From Spongiicolonus versatilis (GTDB lineage Bacteria; Pseudomonadota; Gammaproteobacteria; Arenicellales; Spongiicolonaceae), in NCBI GenBank assembly GCA_028286165.1, contig JAPYMU010000205.1:1-10404 (forward strand): a DNA stretch of 10,404 nucleotides, in the 5' to 3' direction. This document shows positions 1 through 6,497 of the stretch, in pieces. How positions within the stretch are numbered: position 1 is the stretch's first letter; every line of letters begins with the position of its first letter. The translations under genes were made by a program, and so were the position numbers. Under the pieces are notes generated by a model, which was not told the origin of the DNA, did no database searches, and saw nothing but the letters and a program-made list of their open reading frames with translations.

Positions 1-380
1 GGCGGGGAATCGGCCTGGGGGGCCGGCTGGTCCACCAACTGTACGTAGGCCATGGGGGCGTTGTCGCCGCGGCGGGGGTCGCATTTTAAGATGCGCAGGT
101 AGCCGCCGTTGCGGCGGCGGAAGCGAATGCCGAGGTCGTTGAACAGTTTGGCGACAGCGGCGCGGTTGCGCAGGCGGGCGTAGGCCAGGCGGCGGTTGGC
201 GACGCTTTCCACCTTGGCCAGGGTAATCAGCGGCTCGGCGACGCGGCGCAACTCGCGGGCCTTGGCCAGGGTGGTTTTGATTTGCTCCTCGGCAATCAGC
301 GACGCGGTCATGTTGCGGAACATGGCGCGGCGGTGGGCGGCGGTGCGGCCGAGGCGGCGGCCGGATTTGGCGTGGCGCAT
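1..380 (-). CDS. rplQ: 50S ribosomal protein L17 (bL17), 3' end cut by window edge
   Basis: 126 complete codons are visible without a stop; E. coli L17 has 127 residues. L17 is a bacterial-specific 50S protein near the tunnel exit. The start MRHAKSGRRLGRTAAHRRAMF is canonical, followed by RNMTASLIAEEQIKTTLAKARELRRVAEPLITLAKVESVANRRLAYARL and the C-terminal GGYLRILKCDPRRGDNAPMAYVQLVD. The residues after that, QPAPQADSP, do not resemble the E. coli tail and continue past the left edge, so the protein is somewhat longer than 126 residues. The ATG lies one base after the rpoA stop with only a weak GGGG upstream. It is the usual last gene of the alpha operon. Any terminator lies outside the window. 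Confidence 0.97.
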   Translation of the reverse strand, partial: MRHAKSGRRLGRTAAHRRAMFRNMTASLIAEEQIKTTLAKARELRRVAEPLITLAKVESVANRRLAYARLRNRAAVAKLFNDLGIRFRRRNGGYLRILKCDPRRGDNAPMAYVQLVDQPAPQADSP

Positions 381-381
381 G

Positions 382-1410
382 TCAGGCCCCGAAACCGCCG
401 AAGCCGCCGCGCGGGTCGGCGTCGCGCAGGAGTTGCGGCGGCGGCCAGTTTTCCAACTGGGTGCCGAGGGTGAGGCCGCGGGCGCGCAGTTTTTCCTCAA
501 TCTCGGTCAGCGACTTGCGGCCGAGGTTGGGCGTCTTCAGCAACTCCATCTCGGTGCGCTGCACCAGGTCGCCGATGTAGTGGATGTTCTCGGCTTTCAG
601 GCAGTTGGCCGAGCGCACCGTCAACTCCAGATCGTCCACCGGCTTCAGCAGCGCCGGATCCACCGGCGGGCCCGGGACTTCGTCGCTCAGGCGGCCGGGG
701 ACGGCGGCGGGGATGGCGGTTTCGGTGAGGTCCACAAACGGGGCGATTTGCTGGTGCAGCACGGTGGCGGCCTGGCGGACGGCATCCTTGGGGTCCATGG
801 CGCCGTTGGTTTCAATCTCCAGCACCAGCCGGTCAAAGTCGGTGCGCTGCTCAAAGCGGGCGTTTTCCACCGTGTAGGCGACTTTGCTCACCGGGCTGAA
901 CGAGGCGTCCAGCGGCATCACGCCGATGGACTTGCTTTCGCCGTCGTCGTCATCGGGGCGCATCTCGGCCACCTGGTAGCCGCGGCCGCGCGCCACTTTC
1001 ATTTCCATGCTCAGCGCGCCTTCGCGGGTGAGATGGGCGATCACATGGCCGGGGTTGACCGCGGCCACGCCGTGCTCCTCTTCAATGTCGGCGGCGGTGA
1101 CCGTGCACGGGCCTTTCTTGCGCACCCGCAGCAGCGCCTCGTCGCGGTCCTCCATTTTGACCGTCAGGGCTTTCAGGTTCATGAGAATTTCAATCACGTC
1201 CTCGCGCACACCGGGGATGTCGGAGTATTCGTGCAGCACGCCGTCGATGCGCACCTCGGTGACGGCGGCGCCGGGCATGGACGACAGCAGGACGCGGCGC
1301 AGGGCGTTGCCCAGGGTGTAGCCGAAGCCGGGCTTCAGCGGGCCGAGGCTGATCTCGGTGCGGTTGTCGCTGATGGGTTTAATTCTTAACTCGCCGGCGG
1401 GGTCGGTCAT
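382..1410 (-). CDS. rpoA: DNA-directed RNA polymerase subunit alpha
   Basis: 342 residues, against 329 in E. coli. Alpha dimerises to start RNA polymerase assembly, and its C-terminal domain binds UP elements and activators. The N-terminal domain (about 10-240) carries GYTLGNALRRVLLSSMPGAAVTEVRIDGVLHEY (30-62), which includes the dimer and beta-contact residues. A linker at about 240-257 leads to the C-terminal domain (about 258-325), with VRSANCLKAENIHYIGDLVQRTEMELLKTPNLGRKSLTEI. R266 corresponds to the DNA-contact residue R265 of E. coli. After the usual end at ENWPP comes an extra tail, DPRGGFGGFGA. A good ribosome-binding site, GAGGTG, lies 7 bases before the ATG. It is flanked by rpsD (25-base gap) and rplQ (1-base gap), the standard order. 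Confidence 0.98.
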   Translation of the reverse strand: MTDPAGELRIKPISDNRTEISLGPLKPGFGYTLGNALRRVLLSSMPGAAVTEVRIDGVLHEYSDIPGVREDVIEILMNLKALTVKMEDRDEALLRVRKKGPCTVTAADIEEEHGVAAVNPGHVIAHLTREGALSMEMKVARGRGYQVAEMRPDDDDGESKSIGVMPLDASFSPVSKVAYTVENARFEQRTDFDRLVLEIETNGAMDPKDAVRQAATVLHQQIAPFVDLTETAIPAAVPGRLSDEVPGPPVDPALLKPVDDLELTVRSANCLKAENIHYIGDLVQRTEMELLKTPNLGRKSLTEIEEKLRARGLTLGTQLENWPPPQLLRDADPRGGFGGFGA

Positions 1411-1435
1411 GGTTGCACACCTCGTGGTTGATTGC

Positions 1436-2062
1436 TTATTTGGAATACAGCGCGACCACCAGCGACTCGCGGATCTCCGGCGGCAGTTCGTCGCGGCGCG
1501 GGTGGGCGCGGAACACGCCGCTCACTTTTTTGATGTCCACGTCCACCCAGTCGGCGAAGCCGAGTTGCTCGCGGATTTCCAGCGCGGCGCGCACCCGCAA
1601 CTGCTGCCTGCTCTTTTTGCGCACCTCCACGGTGGCGCCCACCGGCACCTGGTAGGACGGAATGTTGGCCTTGCGGCCGTTGACGGTGATGGCGTTGTGG
1701 TTCACCAGTTGCCGCGCCTCGGCGCGGGTGGCGGCGAAGCCCATGCGGTAGACCACGTTGTCCAGACGGCACTCCAGCAGAACCAGCAGGTTTTCGCCGG
1801 TGGATCCTTTGCGCCGCGCGGCCTCAACATAGTAGCCGCGAAACTGCCGCTCCAGAACGCCGTAGGTGCGGCGCAACTTCTGCTTCTCGCGCAACTGGGT
1901 GCCGAACACCGTGACCCGCGGGCGGCGGCCGCCGCCGGTGCGGAAACCGGGGGCGTGGTCGAACTTGCACTTGGAGTGGATGGCCCGCACCGGGCTCTTG
2001 AGGAACAAATCGGTGCCCTCGCGGCGCGCCAGTTTGCAGGTGGGGCCGGTGTAACGTGCCAT
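1436..2062 (-). CDS. rpsD: 30S ribosomal protein S4 (uS4)
   Basis: 208 residues, against 206 in E. coli. S4 nucleates assembly of the 16S 5' domain, lines the mRNA entry site and in E. coli represses the alpha operon. The N-terminus MARYTGPTCKLARREGTDLFLKSP leads to the conserved QLREKQKLRRTYGVLERQFRGYY (about 56-78). The S4 RNA-binding domain follows at about 98-160 (RLDNVVYRMGFAATRAEARQLVNHNAITVNG), with the C-terminus LVVALYSK. Cysteines C9 and C32 occur near the N-terminus, but the full four-cysteine zinc set seen in some S4 proteins is absent. GAGG, fused to the rpsK stop, lies 8 bases before the ATG. Confidence 0.98.
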   Translation of the reverse strand: MARYTGPTCKLARREGTDLFLKSPVRAIHSKCKFDHAPGFRTGGGRRPRVTVFGTQLREKQKLRRTYGVLERQFRGYYVEAARRKGSTGENLLVLLECRLDNVVYRMGFAATRAEARQLVNHNAITVNGRKANIPSYQVPVGATVEVRKKSRQQLRVRAALEIREQLGFADWVDVDIKKVSGVFRAHPRRDELPPEIRESLVVALYSK

Positions 2063-2072
2063 GGCGGCGGCC

Positions 2073-2501
2073 TCAGACGCGGCGCCGCTTGGGCGGGCGG
2101 CAACCGTTGTGGGGGATGGGGGTGACGTCGGTGATGTGGGTCACCTCAAGGCCCAGCGCCTTCAAGGCGCGCACCGCCGAGTCGCGGCCGGGGCCGGGGC
2201 CCTTGATGCTGACCTCAATGCTCTGCATGCCCATTTCCATGGCGGTGCGGCCGCAGTTCTCCGCGGCCACCTGGGCGGCGAAAGGCGTGCTCTTGCGCGA
2301 GCCCTTGAAGCCGGCGCCGCCGGCGGTGGCCCAGGCCAGGGCGTTGCCGTGGCGGTCGGTGATGGTGATGATGGTGTTGCTGAACGAGGCGTGCACGTGG
2401 GCGATGCCTTCGGTGACATGCCGGCGCTTGGCGCGGGGGCGGGTCTTGCGGCCGGCGGCCGGGCGCGCCTGCGGGCGGACATTTCTGGCGGGTTTGGCCA
2501 T
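2073..2501 (-). CDS. rpsK: 30S ribosomal protein S11 (uS11)
   Basis: 142 residues, against 129 in E. coli. S11 lies on the 30S platform, next to the mRNA exit and the E site. The core VTEGIAHVHASFSNTIITITDRHGNALAWATAGGAGFKGSRKSTPFAAQVAAENC (about 29-83) and the C-terminus ITDVTPIPHNGCRPPKRRRV are diagnostic. The N-terminus MAKPARNVRPQARPAAGRKT is about 13 residues longer than usual and strongly basic. The start forms TAATG with the rpsM stop and has only an A/G-rich weak site upstream, so coupling to rpsM is likely. The TGA opens the TGAGG site used by rpsD. Confidence 0.97.
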   Translation of the reverse strand: MAKPARNVRPQARPAAGRKTRPRAKRRHVTEGIAHVHASFSNTIITITDRHGNALAWATAGGAGFKGSRKSTPFAAQVAAENCGRTAMEMGMQSIEVSIKGPGPGRDSAVRALKALGLEVTHITDVTPIPHNGCRPPKRRRV

Positions 2502-2860
2502 TACTTCTTCTTGATGAGCCGGCGCGGGCCCTTGCGGGTGCGGGCGTTGGTGGAGGTGCGCTGGCCGCGCACCGGCAGGCCGCGGCGGTGGCGCAGGCCG
2601 CGGTAGACGCCCATGTCCATCAGCCGCTTGACGCTGAGCGCGACCTCGCGGCGCAAATCGCCCTCCACGCGGAAGTTGTTCAACTCGGCGCGCAACTTCT
2701 CGGCGTCACCGTCGCTGAGGTCGCGCACCTTGGTGGTGTGCTTGACGCCGACGGTGTCGCAGATGCGCCGCGCCGAGATGCGGCCGACGCCGTAGATCGC
2801 GGTGAGCGCGATGTCAATGTGCTTGTGGTTCGGCAGGTTAATGCCGGCAATGCGGGCCAC
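2501..2860 (-). CDS. rpsM: 30S ribosomal protein S13 (uS13), GTG start
   Basis: 119 residues, against 118 in E. coli. S13 sits in the head of the 30S subunit, contacts P-site tRNA and forms intersubunit bridges with L5 and the 50S. It starts with GTG, giving (M)ARIAGINLPNHKHIDIALTAIYGVGRISARRIC, where GVGRISARRI at about 24-33 belongs to the helix-two-turns-helix. The basic C-terminal tail YRGLRHRRGLPVRGQRTSTNARTRKGPRRLIKKK is canonical. GGAG lies 11 bases before the GTG, rather far, across an A-rich spacer. The in-frame match from residue 1 leaves no better start. It is the first gene after the promoter candidate. Its TAA overlaps the rpsK ATG by one base. Confidence 0.97.
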   Translation of the reverse strand: MARIAGINLPNHKHIDIALTAIYGVGRISARRICDTVGVKHTTKVRDLSDGDAEKLRAELNNFRVEGDLRREVALSVKRLMDMGVYRGLRHRRGLPVRGQRTSTNARTRKGPRRLIKKK

Positions 2861-2970
2861 GGTTTTTTATGCTCCGGTTGCGGTGGAAAAAGGCGCTGAA
2901 TAATACGCGCAAACGGCCGGCGGCGCAAGTGCAACCGTCATCGGCGCCGTGTTCACTTTCCCCTTCCCCC
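2861..2970 (-). other. rpmJ–rpsM intergenic region (110 bases)
   Basis: This is the only gap above 25 bases in the window. Read along the minus strand it contains a G/A-rich stretch just after the rpmJ stop, a GGCGCC palindrome near 2945, the promoter candidate, a short T-run at about 2887-2891 and the rpsM ribosome-binding site GGAG at 2875-2872. I found no stem followed by a U-run that would make a convincing terminator, so transcripts from secY-rpmJ may read through into rpsM. Confidence 0.6.
2900..2928 (-). promoter_or_regulatory. Candidate sigma70-type promoter of the alpha genes (rpsM onward)
   Basis: In the 110-base rpmJ-rpsM gap the minus strand has TTGCGC at 2928-2923 (-35, three of six consensus bases) and TATTAT at 2905-2900 (-10, five of six), with exactly 17 bases between. 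The start of transcription would fall near 2893, giving a leader of about 33 bases before the rpsM GTG. E. coli has the alpha-operon promoter in the corresponding gap. This is an inference from sequence and position only. Confidence 0.6.
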
Positions 2971-3084
2971 TCAGCCCTGGCGCTGGCGGTGGCGGGGGTC
3001 GGTGCAAATCACCCGCACGGTGCGGTTGCGGCGGATGATTTTGCAGTTGCGGCAGAGTTTTTTCACTGAGGCGCGGACTTTCAT
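2971..3084 (-). CDS. rpmJ: 50S ribosomal protein L36 (bL36), zinc-binding form
   Basis: A 37-residue gene, the smallest in the window, reading MKVRASVKKLCRNCKIIRRN and then RTVRVICTDPRHRQRQG. L36 is a late-binding 50S protein with one zinc ion. The zinc ligands C11, C14, C27 and H32 are all present, so this is the zinc-containing form. GGAG lies 7 bases before the ATG (ACGGAGAAAACCCATG). Position between secY and rpsM is typical for gammaproteobacteria; no infA or map is present here. The TGA at 2971 ends the spc part and is followed by the only sizeable intergenic gap of the window. Confidence 0.96.
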   Translation of the reverse strand: MKVRASVKKLCRNCKIIRRNRTVRVICTDPRHRQRQG

Positions 3085-3103
3085 GGGTTTTCTCCGTCAG
3101 GTT

Positions 3104-4444
3104 TCAGGGGCGCAGGCCCAGCCCGCCGGTGAGGGTGGACTTGCGCATTAAACTTTCATACTGGCGCGACATCAGATAGGACTGGATTTGCCCCATCATG
3201 TCCATCATCACCACCACGATAATCAGCAGCGAGGTGCCGCCGAAATAAAACGGCACATTCCACTTGTACAGCAGAAACTCCGGAATCAGGCAGACAAAAG
3301 TCAGATAGACCGCGCCCACCAGGGTGAGTTTGGACACCACGTTGTCAATGTACTGCGCGGTCTGGGCGCCGGGGCGGATGCCGGGAATGAAGGCGCCGGA
3401 GCGCTTCAAATTGTCGGCGATGTCCCTGGGATTGAACACCAGCGCGGTGTAGAAAAAACAGAAGAACACAATCATGCCGCCGTACAGCAGCACATAGCCC
3501 GGCTGCCCCGGCGCCAGCGCGGTGGCCCAGTCGCGCAGCCAGCCCAGGCCCTCGCCCTGCCCGAACCAGCGGCCCAGACTGGCCGGGAAGAGGATGATGC
3601 TGGAGGCGAAGATGGGCGGGATGACGCCGGCCATGTTGAGTTTCAGCGGCAGGTGGCTGGTCTGCCCGGCCAGCATCCGCCGGCCCTGCTGGCGCTTGGC
3701 GTAGTTCACGGTCAGCCGCCGCTGGCCGCGCTCGACAAAAACCACGAAGCCGGTGACCGCAATCACGCCGACAAACAGCGCCAGCACGCCGAGCGGGCTG
3801 AAGGCGCCGGTGCGCGCCAGTTCCAGGGTGCCGGCCACCGCGCCCGGCAGGCCGGCGACGATGCTGGCGAAAATCAGCAGCGAGATGCCGTTGCCGATGC
3901 CGCGCTCGGTGACCTGCTCGCCGAGCCAGACCAGAAACATGGTGCCGGTGGTGAGGGCGGTGACGGCGATGACCTTGAAACCCCAGCCGGTAATCAGCAC
4001 CACCGGCGCGCCGCCGGCCTGCTGGCCCTCCAGGGCGATGGCGATGCCGAAAGCCTGGAACGCGGCCAGCACCACCGTGCCGTAGCGGGTGTACTGGGTG
4101 ATCTTGCGGCGGCCGGCTTCGCCCTCCTTTTTCAACTGTTCAAACTTCGGCACCACCGCGGTCAGCAACTGCATGATGATGGAGGCCGAGATGTAGGGCA
4201 TCACGCCGAGGGCCAGCACCGACAGCCGGCTCAGCGCGCCGCCGGAAAACATGTTGAACACGTCCACGATGGAGCCGCGGGTCTGCTCAAACAGCGCGGC
4301 CACCGCCTCCGGGTTCACCCCCGGCACCGGCACGTGCGCGCCGATGCGGAACACCACGAAAGCGCCGAGCACGAACAGGATGCGCTGCCACAACTCGGTC
4401 ATCTTGCCGAGTCCGCTGAGGCTGCCGGCGCCGGGCATGGCCAT
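3104..4444 (-). CDS. secY: Sec translocon channel subunit SecY
   Basis: 446 residues, against 443 in E. coli. SecY is the membrane channel of the SecYEG translocon, which exports unfolded proteins with SecA and inserts membrane proteins with SRP. Ten hydrophobic segments can be followed, the first at about residues 22-40. The plug region FNMFSGGALSRLSVLALGVMPYISASIIMQLL is at 63-94, and the conserved GQTSHLPLKLNMAGVIPPIFASSIILFPAS at 260-289. The basic cytoplasmic loop ERGQRRLTVNYAKRQQGRR is at 238-256. In the next cytoplasmic loop, FIPGIRPG contains R357, the same position as the arginine needed for SecA function in E. coli. A strong GGAGG lies 7 bases before the ATG inside the rplO end. It is the only membrane protein of the cluster. 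rpmJ follows after 19 bases. Confidence 0.98.
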   Translation of the reverse strand: MAMPGAGSLSGLGKMTELWQRILFVLGAFVVFRIGAHVPVPGVNPEAVAALFEQTRGSIVDVFNMFSGGALSRLSVLALGVMPYISASIIMQLLTAVVPKFEQLKKEGEAGRRKITQYTRYGTVVLAAFQAFGIAIALEGQQAGGAPVVLITGWGFKVIAVTALTTGTMFLVWLGEQVTERGIGNGISLLIFASIVAGLPGAVAGTLELARTGAFSPLGVLALFVGVIAVTGFVVFVERGQRRLTVNYAKRQQGRRMLAGQTSHLPLKLNMAGVIPPIFASSIILFPASLGRWFGQGEGLGWLRDWATALAPGQPGYVLLYGGMIVFFCFFYTALVFNPRDIADNLKRSGAFIPGIRPGAQTAQYIDNVVSKLTLVGAVYLTFVCLIPEFLLYKWNVPFYFGGTSLLIIVVVMMDMMGQIQSYLMSRQYESLMRKSTLTGGLGLRP

Positions 4445-4893
4445 CAGCGGTCCTCCACGGCGCCGCCGGCCTGCTCAATGGCGGCGCGTGCGCCCTTGCT
4501 GGCGGCAATGCCTTTGAGGGTGAGGGCGCGGCCGGGGCCGGCGTCAGCCCCGCCGCCCCTGGCGATGACTTTGGCGCGCTTCACATTGCGGCCCAGCAGC
4601 CCGGCCTGGCGCAGCACTTCCAGGTCCACCACGGCGGCGTCCAGTTTGGCCAGGTCGCGCAGGCGGATCTCGGCGACCTCGCCGCGGCGGCTGCGAAAGC
4701 CGCGCTTGGGCAGGCGCCGCTGCAGCGGCATCTGGCCGCCCTCAAAGCCCACTTTGTGGTAGCCGCCGGCGCGTGAACGCTGGCCCTTGTGGCCGCGCCC
4801 GGCGGTCTTGCCGTTGCCGGAGCCGGGACCGCGGCCGACGCGTTTGGCGTTGCGCCTGGCGCCCGTGGCCGGTTTCAGGGTGTTCAGTTTCAT
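4444..4893 (-). CDS. rplO: 50S ribosomal protein L15 (uL15)
   Basis: 149 residues, against 144 in E. coli. L15 is a 50S assembly protein whose long extended N-terminus threads into 23S rRNA. The N-terminal glycine-rich segment RVGRGPGSGNGKTAGRGHKGQRSRAG at about residues 18-43, and GFEGGQMPLQRRLPKRGF at about 49-66, are diagnostic. The C-terminal globular part ends KGARAAIEQAGGAVEDR. A slightly longer Gly/Ala-rich loop, ARGGGADAGPGRA (about 112-124), accounts for the extra length. A strong GAGGAG lies 5 bases before the ATG, and the start overlaps the rpmD stop by 4 bases. The TGA overlaps the secY ATG by one base (TGATG). Confidence 0.97.
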   Translation of the reverse strand: MKLNTLKPATGARRNAKRVGRGPGSGNGKTAGRGHKGQRSRAGGYHKVGFEGGQMPLQRRLPKRGFRSRRGEVAEIRLRDLAKLDAAVVDLEVLRQAGLLGRNVKRAKVIARGGGADAGPGRALTLKGIAASKGARAAIEQAGGAVEDR

Positions 4894-5084
4894 GCCGGCT
4901 CCTCGCGCAGCAGGTAGGCGACTTTGCGAATCATGCCGCGCACCGCCGGGGTGTCCTCCACCACCACGCTGTGGTGCATGCGGCGCAGGCCGAGGCCGCG
5001 CACACAGGCGGCGTGGCTGCGCAGGCGGCCGTGGATGCTGCGCACCAGGGTCACGCGGATTTTCTGCGGCTGCGCCATGGTCAT
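4890..5084 (-). CDS. rpmD: 50S ribosomal protein L30 (uL30)
   Basis: 64 residues, against 59 in E. coli. L30 is a small non-essential-type 50S protein on the solvent face, contacting 23S rRNA domain II. The core QKIRVTLVRSIHGRLRSHAACVRGLGLRRMHHSVVVEDTPAVRGMIRKVAYLL fits the family, with the GLGLRR and EDTPAVRGMI motifs intact. The start at 5084 forms ATGA with the rpsE stop. A second in-frame ATG at 5078 would give MAQPQKIR, nearer the usual N-terminus, so the exact start is uncertain. No ribosome-binding site is evident, and coupling to rpsE is the likely means of initiation. The stop again forms ATGA with rplO. Confidence 0.95.
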   Translation of the reverse strand: MTMAQPQKIRVTLVRSIHGRLRSHAACVRGLGLRRMHHSVVVEDTPAVRGMIRKVAYLLREEPA

Positions 5085-5599
5085 GCGCTGGCCGCCAGGT
5101 CGGCGACTTTCTTGCCGCGCTTGGCGGCGATGTGTTCCGGCGTCGCCACCGAGGCCAGGCCCTGCATGGTGGCGCGCGCCACGTTCACCGGGTTGGTGTT
5201 GCCGATGACCTTGGCCAGGACATCGCGGATGCCGGCGACTTCAAACACCGCGCGCATGGTGCCGCCGGCGATGATGCCGGTGCCCTCGGAGGCCGGGCGC
5301 ATGACCACGCGCACCGCGCCGTGGCGGCCGACCATGGGATACAGCAAAGTGCCGCCGCGGATGCTGACGCGCACCATGTTGCGGCGCGCGCTTTCCATGG
5401 CTTTTTGCACCGCGGCCGGCACCTCGCGCGCCTTGCCGCGGCCGATGCCGACCCGGCCGCGGCCGTCACCGACCACGCTGAGGGCGGAGAAGCCGAAGAT
5501 GCGGCCGCCCTTGACCACCTTGGCCACGCGGCGCACCTGAATCAAACGCTCGTCCAGATTGGCGTCGCGGCTGTCGTTTCTATCGTGGGTTGGACTCAT
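5081..5599 (-). CDS. rpsE: 30S ribosomal protein S5 (uS5)
   Basis: 172 residues, against 167 in E. coli. S5 lies at the mRNA entry channel with S3 and S4, where its variants are known to affect accuracy and spectinomycin response. The N-terminal double-stranded RNA-binding fold covers LDERLIQVRRVAKVVKGGRIFGFSALSVVGDGRGRVGIGRGKAREVP at about residues 15-61. The C-terminal domain has RNMVRVSIRGGTLLYPMVGRHGAV, SEGTGIIAGGTMRAVFEVAGI and NTNPVNVARATMQGL. The start MSPTHDRNDSRDANLDERL has GGGA a few bases upstream. Its stop codon is embedded in the rpmD start as ATGA, a 4-base overlap. Confidence 0.98.
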   Translation of the reverse strand: MSPTHDRNDSRDANLDERLIQVRRVAKVVKGGRIFGFSALSVVGDGRGRVGIGRGKAREVPAAVQKAMESARRNMVRVSIRGGTLLYPMVGRHGAVRVVMRPASEGTGIIAGGTMRAVFEVAGIRDVLAKVIGNTNPVNVARATMQGLASVATPEHIAAKRGKKVADLAASA

Positions 5600-5610
5600 A
5601 ACTTTCCCGT

Positions 5611-5964
5611 TCAGAAGGTGAGGCCGCCCTCGCGCGCCGCTTCGGCCAGGGCCTTGATGCGGCCGTGGTAGCGGAAGCCGGAGCGGTCAAAGGCGACGCG
5701 TTCAATGCCGGCGGCGGCGGCGCGCGCGGCGATGCGCCGGCCCACCGCGCGCGCGGCGTCCAGATTGCCGCCATTTTTCAATTCTTTGCGCAACTCGGCC
5801 TCCACCGTGGAGGCGCTGGCCAGCACCGCGGAGCCGGGCGCGATGAGTTGGGCGTGGATGTGGCGCGGGCTGCGGAACACGCACAGGCGGTGCGCGCCGG
5901 CCGCGCTGATGCGGGCGCGGGTTTTGCGGGCGCGGCGCATGCGCGCGGTTTTGCGGGCGCTCAT
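5611..5964 (-). CDS. rplR: 50S ribosomal protein L18 (uL18)
   Basis: 117 residues, the E. coli length. L18 binds 5S rRNA together with L5 and delivers it to the central protuberance. The N-terminus MSARKTARMRRARKTRARI is a basic tail. The fold follows from HRLCVFRSPRHIHAQLIAP to the C-terminal signature FDRSGFRYHGRIKALAEAAREGGLTF at about residues 92-117. The start overlaps the rplF TAA by one base. Only a poor A-rich upstream site is visible, so translation probably depends on ribosomes finishing rplF. An 11-base gap follows to rpsE. Confidence 0.98.
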   Translation of the reverse strand: MSARKTARMRRARKTRARISAAGAHRLCVFRSPRHIHAQLIAPGSAVLASASTVEAELRKELKNGGNLDAARAVGRRIAARAAAAGIERVAFDRSGFRYHGRIKALAEAAREGGLTF

Positions 5965-6497
5965 TATTTTTTCTTCGCCTGTTTTCTGAGCACGCGCTCG
6001 TCGCTGTAGCGCACGCCCTTGCCTTTGTAGGGCTCCGGCGGGCGGTGGCGGCGAATCTCGGCCGCGGTCTGCCCCACCTTTTGCTTGTCGGCGCCGCGCA
6101 CCACGATTTCGTTCTGCGCCGGGGTTTCAATGGTGACGCCGGCCGGCGCCGCGTACACCACCGGGTGCGAGAAGCCGAGGGTGAGGCTGAGTTTGCCGCC
6201 CTGCATCTGCGCGCGGTAGCCGACGCCGGTAATCATGAGCCGCCGCTCAAAACCGGCGGTCACGCCGTGCACCATGTTGTGCACCAGGGCGCGGGTGGTG
6301 CCGGCCATGGCGCGCGCCTCGGCGCTTTCGTCCAGCGCGGCGAAAGTGATGCGGTTCTCCTCCTGCGCCACGCCCACCAGCGGGTGGGTGGCGAGGGACA
6401 GGCTGCCCTTGGGCCCTTTGGCGGTGAACTCGCCGTCGCCGATGCGCACCTCGGCGCCGGCGGGGATGGTGACCGGGTTGCTGGCGATTCTAGACAT
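5964..6497 (-). CDS. rplF: 50S ribosomal protein L6 (uL6)
   Basis: 177 residues, the same length as in E. coli. L6 has two homologous alpha/beta domains and sits near the sarcin-ricin loop and the factor-binding site of the 50S subunit. The start MSRIASNPVTIPAGAEV is canonical. The first domain continues with FTAKGPKGSLSL, and the second carries the family signature GADKQKVGQTAAEIRRHRPPEPYKGKGVRYSDE at about residues 134-166, followed by a basic tail. The ATG abuts the rpsH TAA with no gap, and a good Shine-Dalgarno sequence, AAGGTG, lies 6 bases upstream inside the rpsH end. The stop overlaps the rplR start (TAATG). Confidence 0.98.
   Translation of the reverse strand: MSRIASNPVTIPAGAEVRIGDGEFTAKGPKGSLSLATHPLVGVAQEENRITFAALDESAEARAMAGTTRALVHNMVHGVTAGFERRLMITGVGYRAQMQGGKLSLTLGFSHPVVYAAPAGVTIETPAQNEIVVRGADKQKVGQTAAEIRRHRPPEPYKGKGVRYSDERVLRKQAKKK

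Noticed and set aside
196..1389. 397-codon open frame on the plus strand across rplQ and rpoA
   Set aside because: It is antisense to two conserved genes and has the same shadow composition (Ala, Gly, His, Val, Arg), with no domain I can recognise.
2886..2970. Possible intrinsic terminator after rpmJ, using GGCGC/GCGCC arms and a short T-run
   Set aside because: The arms pair only 5-6 bases, enclose a very long loop that spans the promoter candidate, and the U-run is short. It does not meet a reasonable terminator form.
3188..4762. 524-codon open frame on the plus strand, His/Gly/Ala/Arg-rich
   Set aside because: It lies fully antisense to secY and rplO, which are unmistakable. Its composition is the usual product of reading G+C-rich genes in a reverse frame, and no family resemblance is visible.
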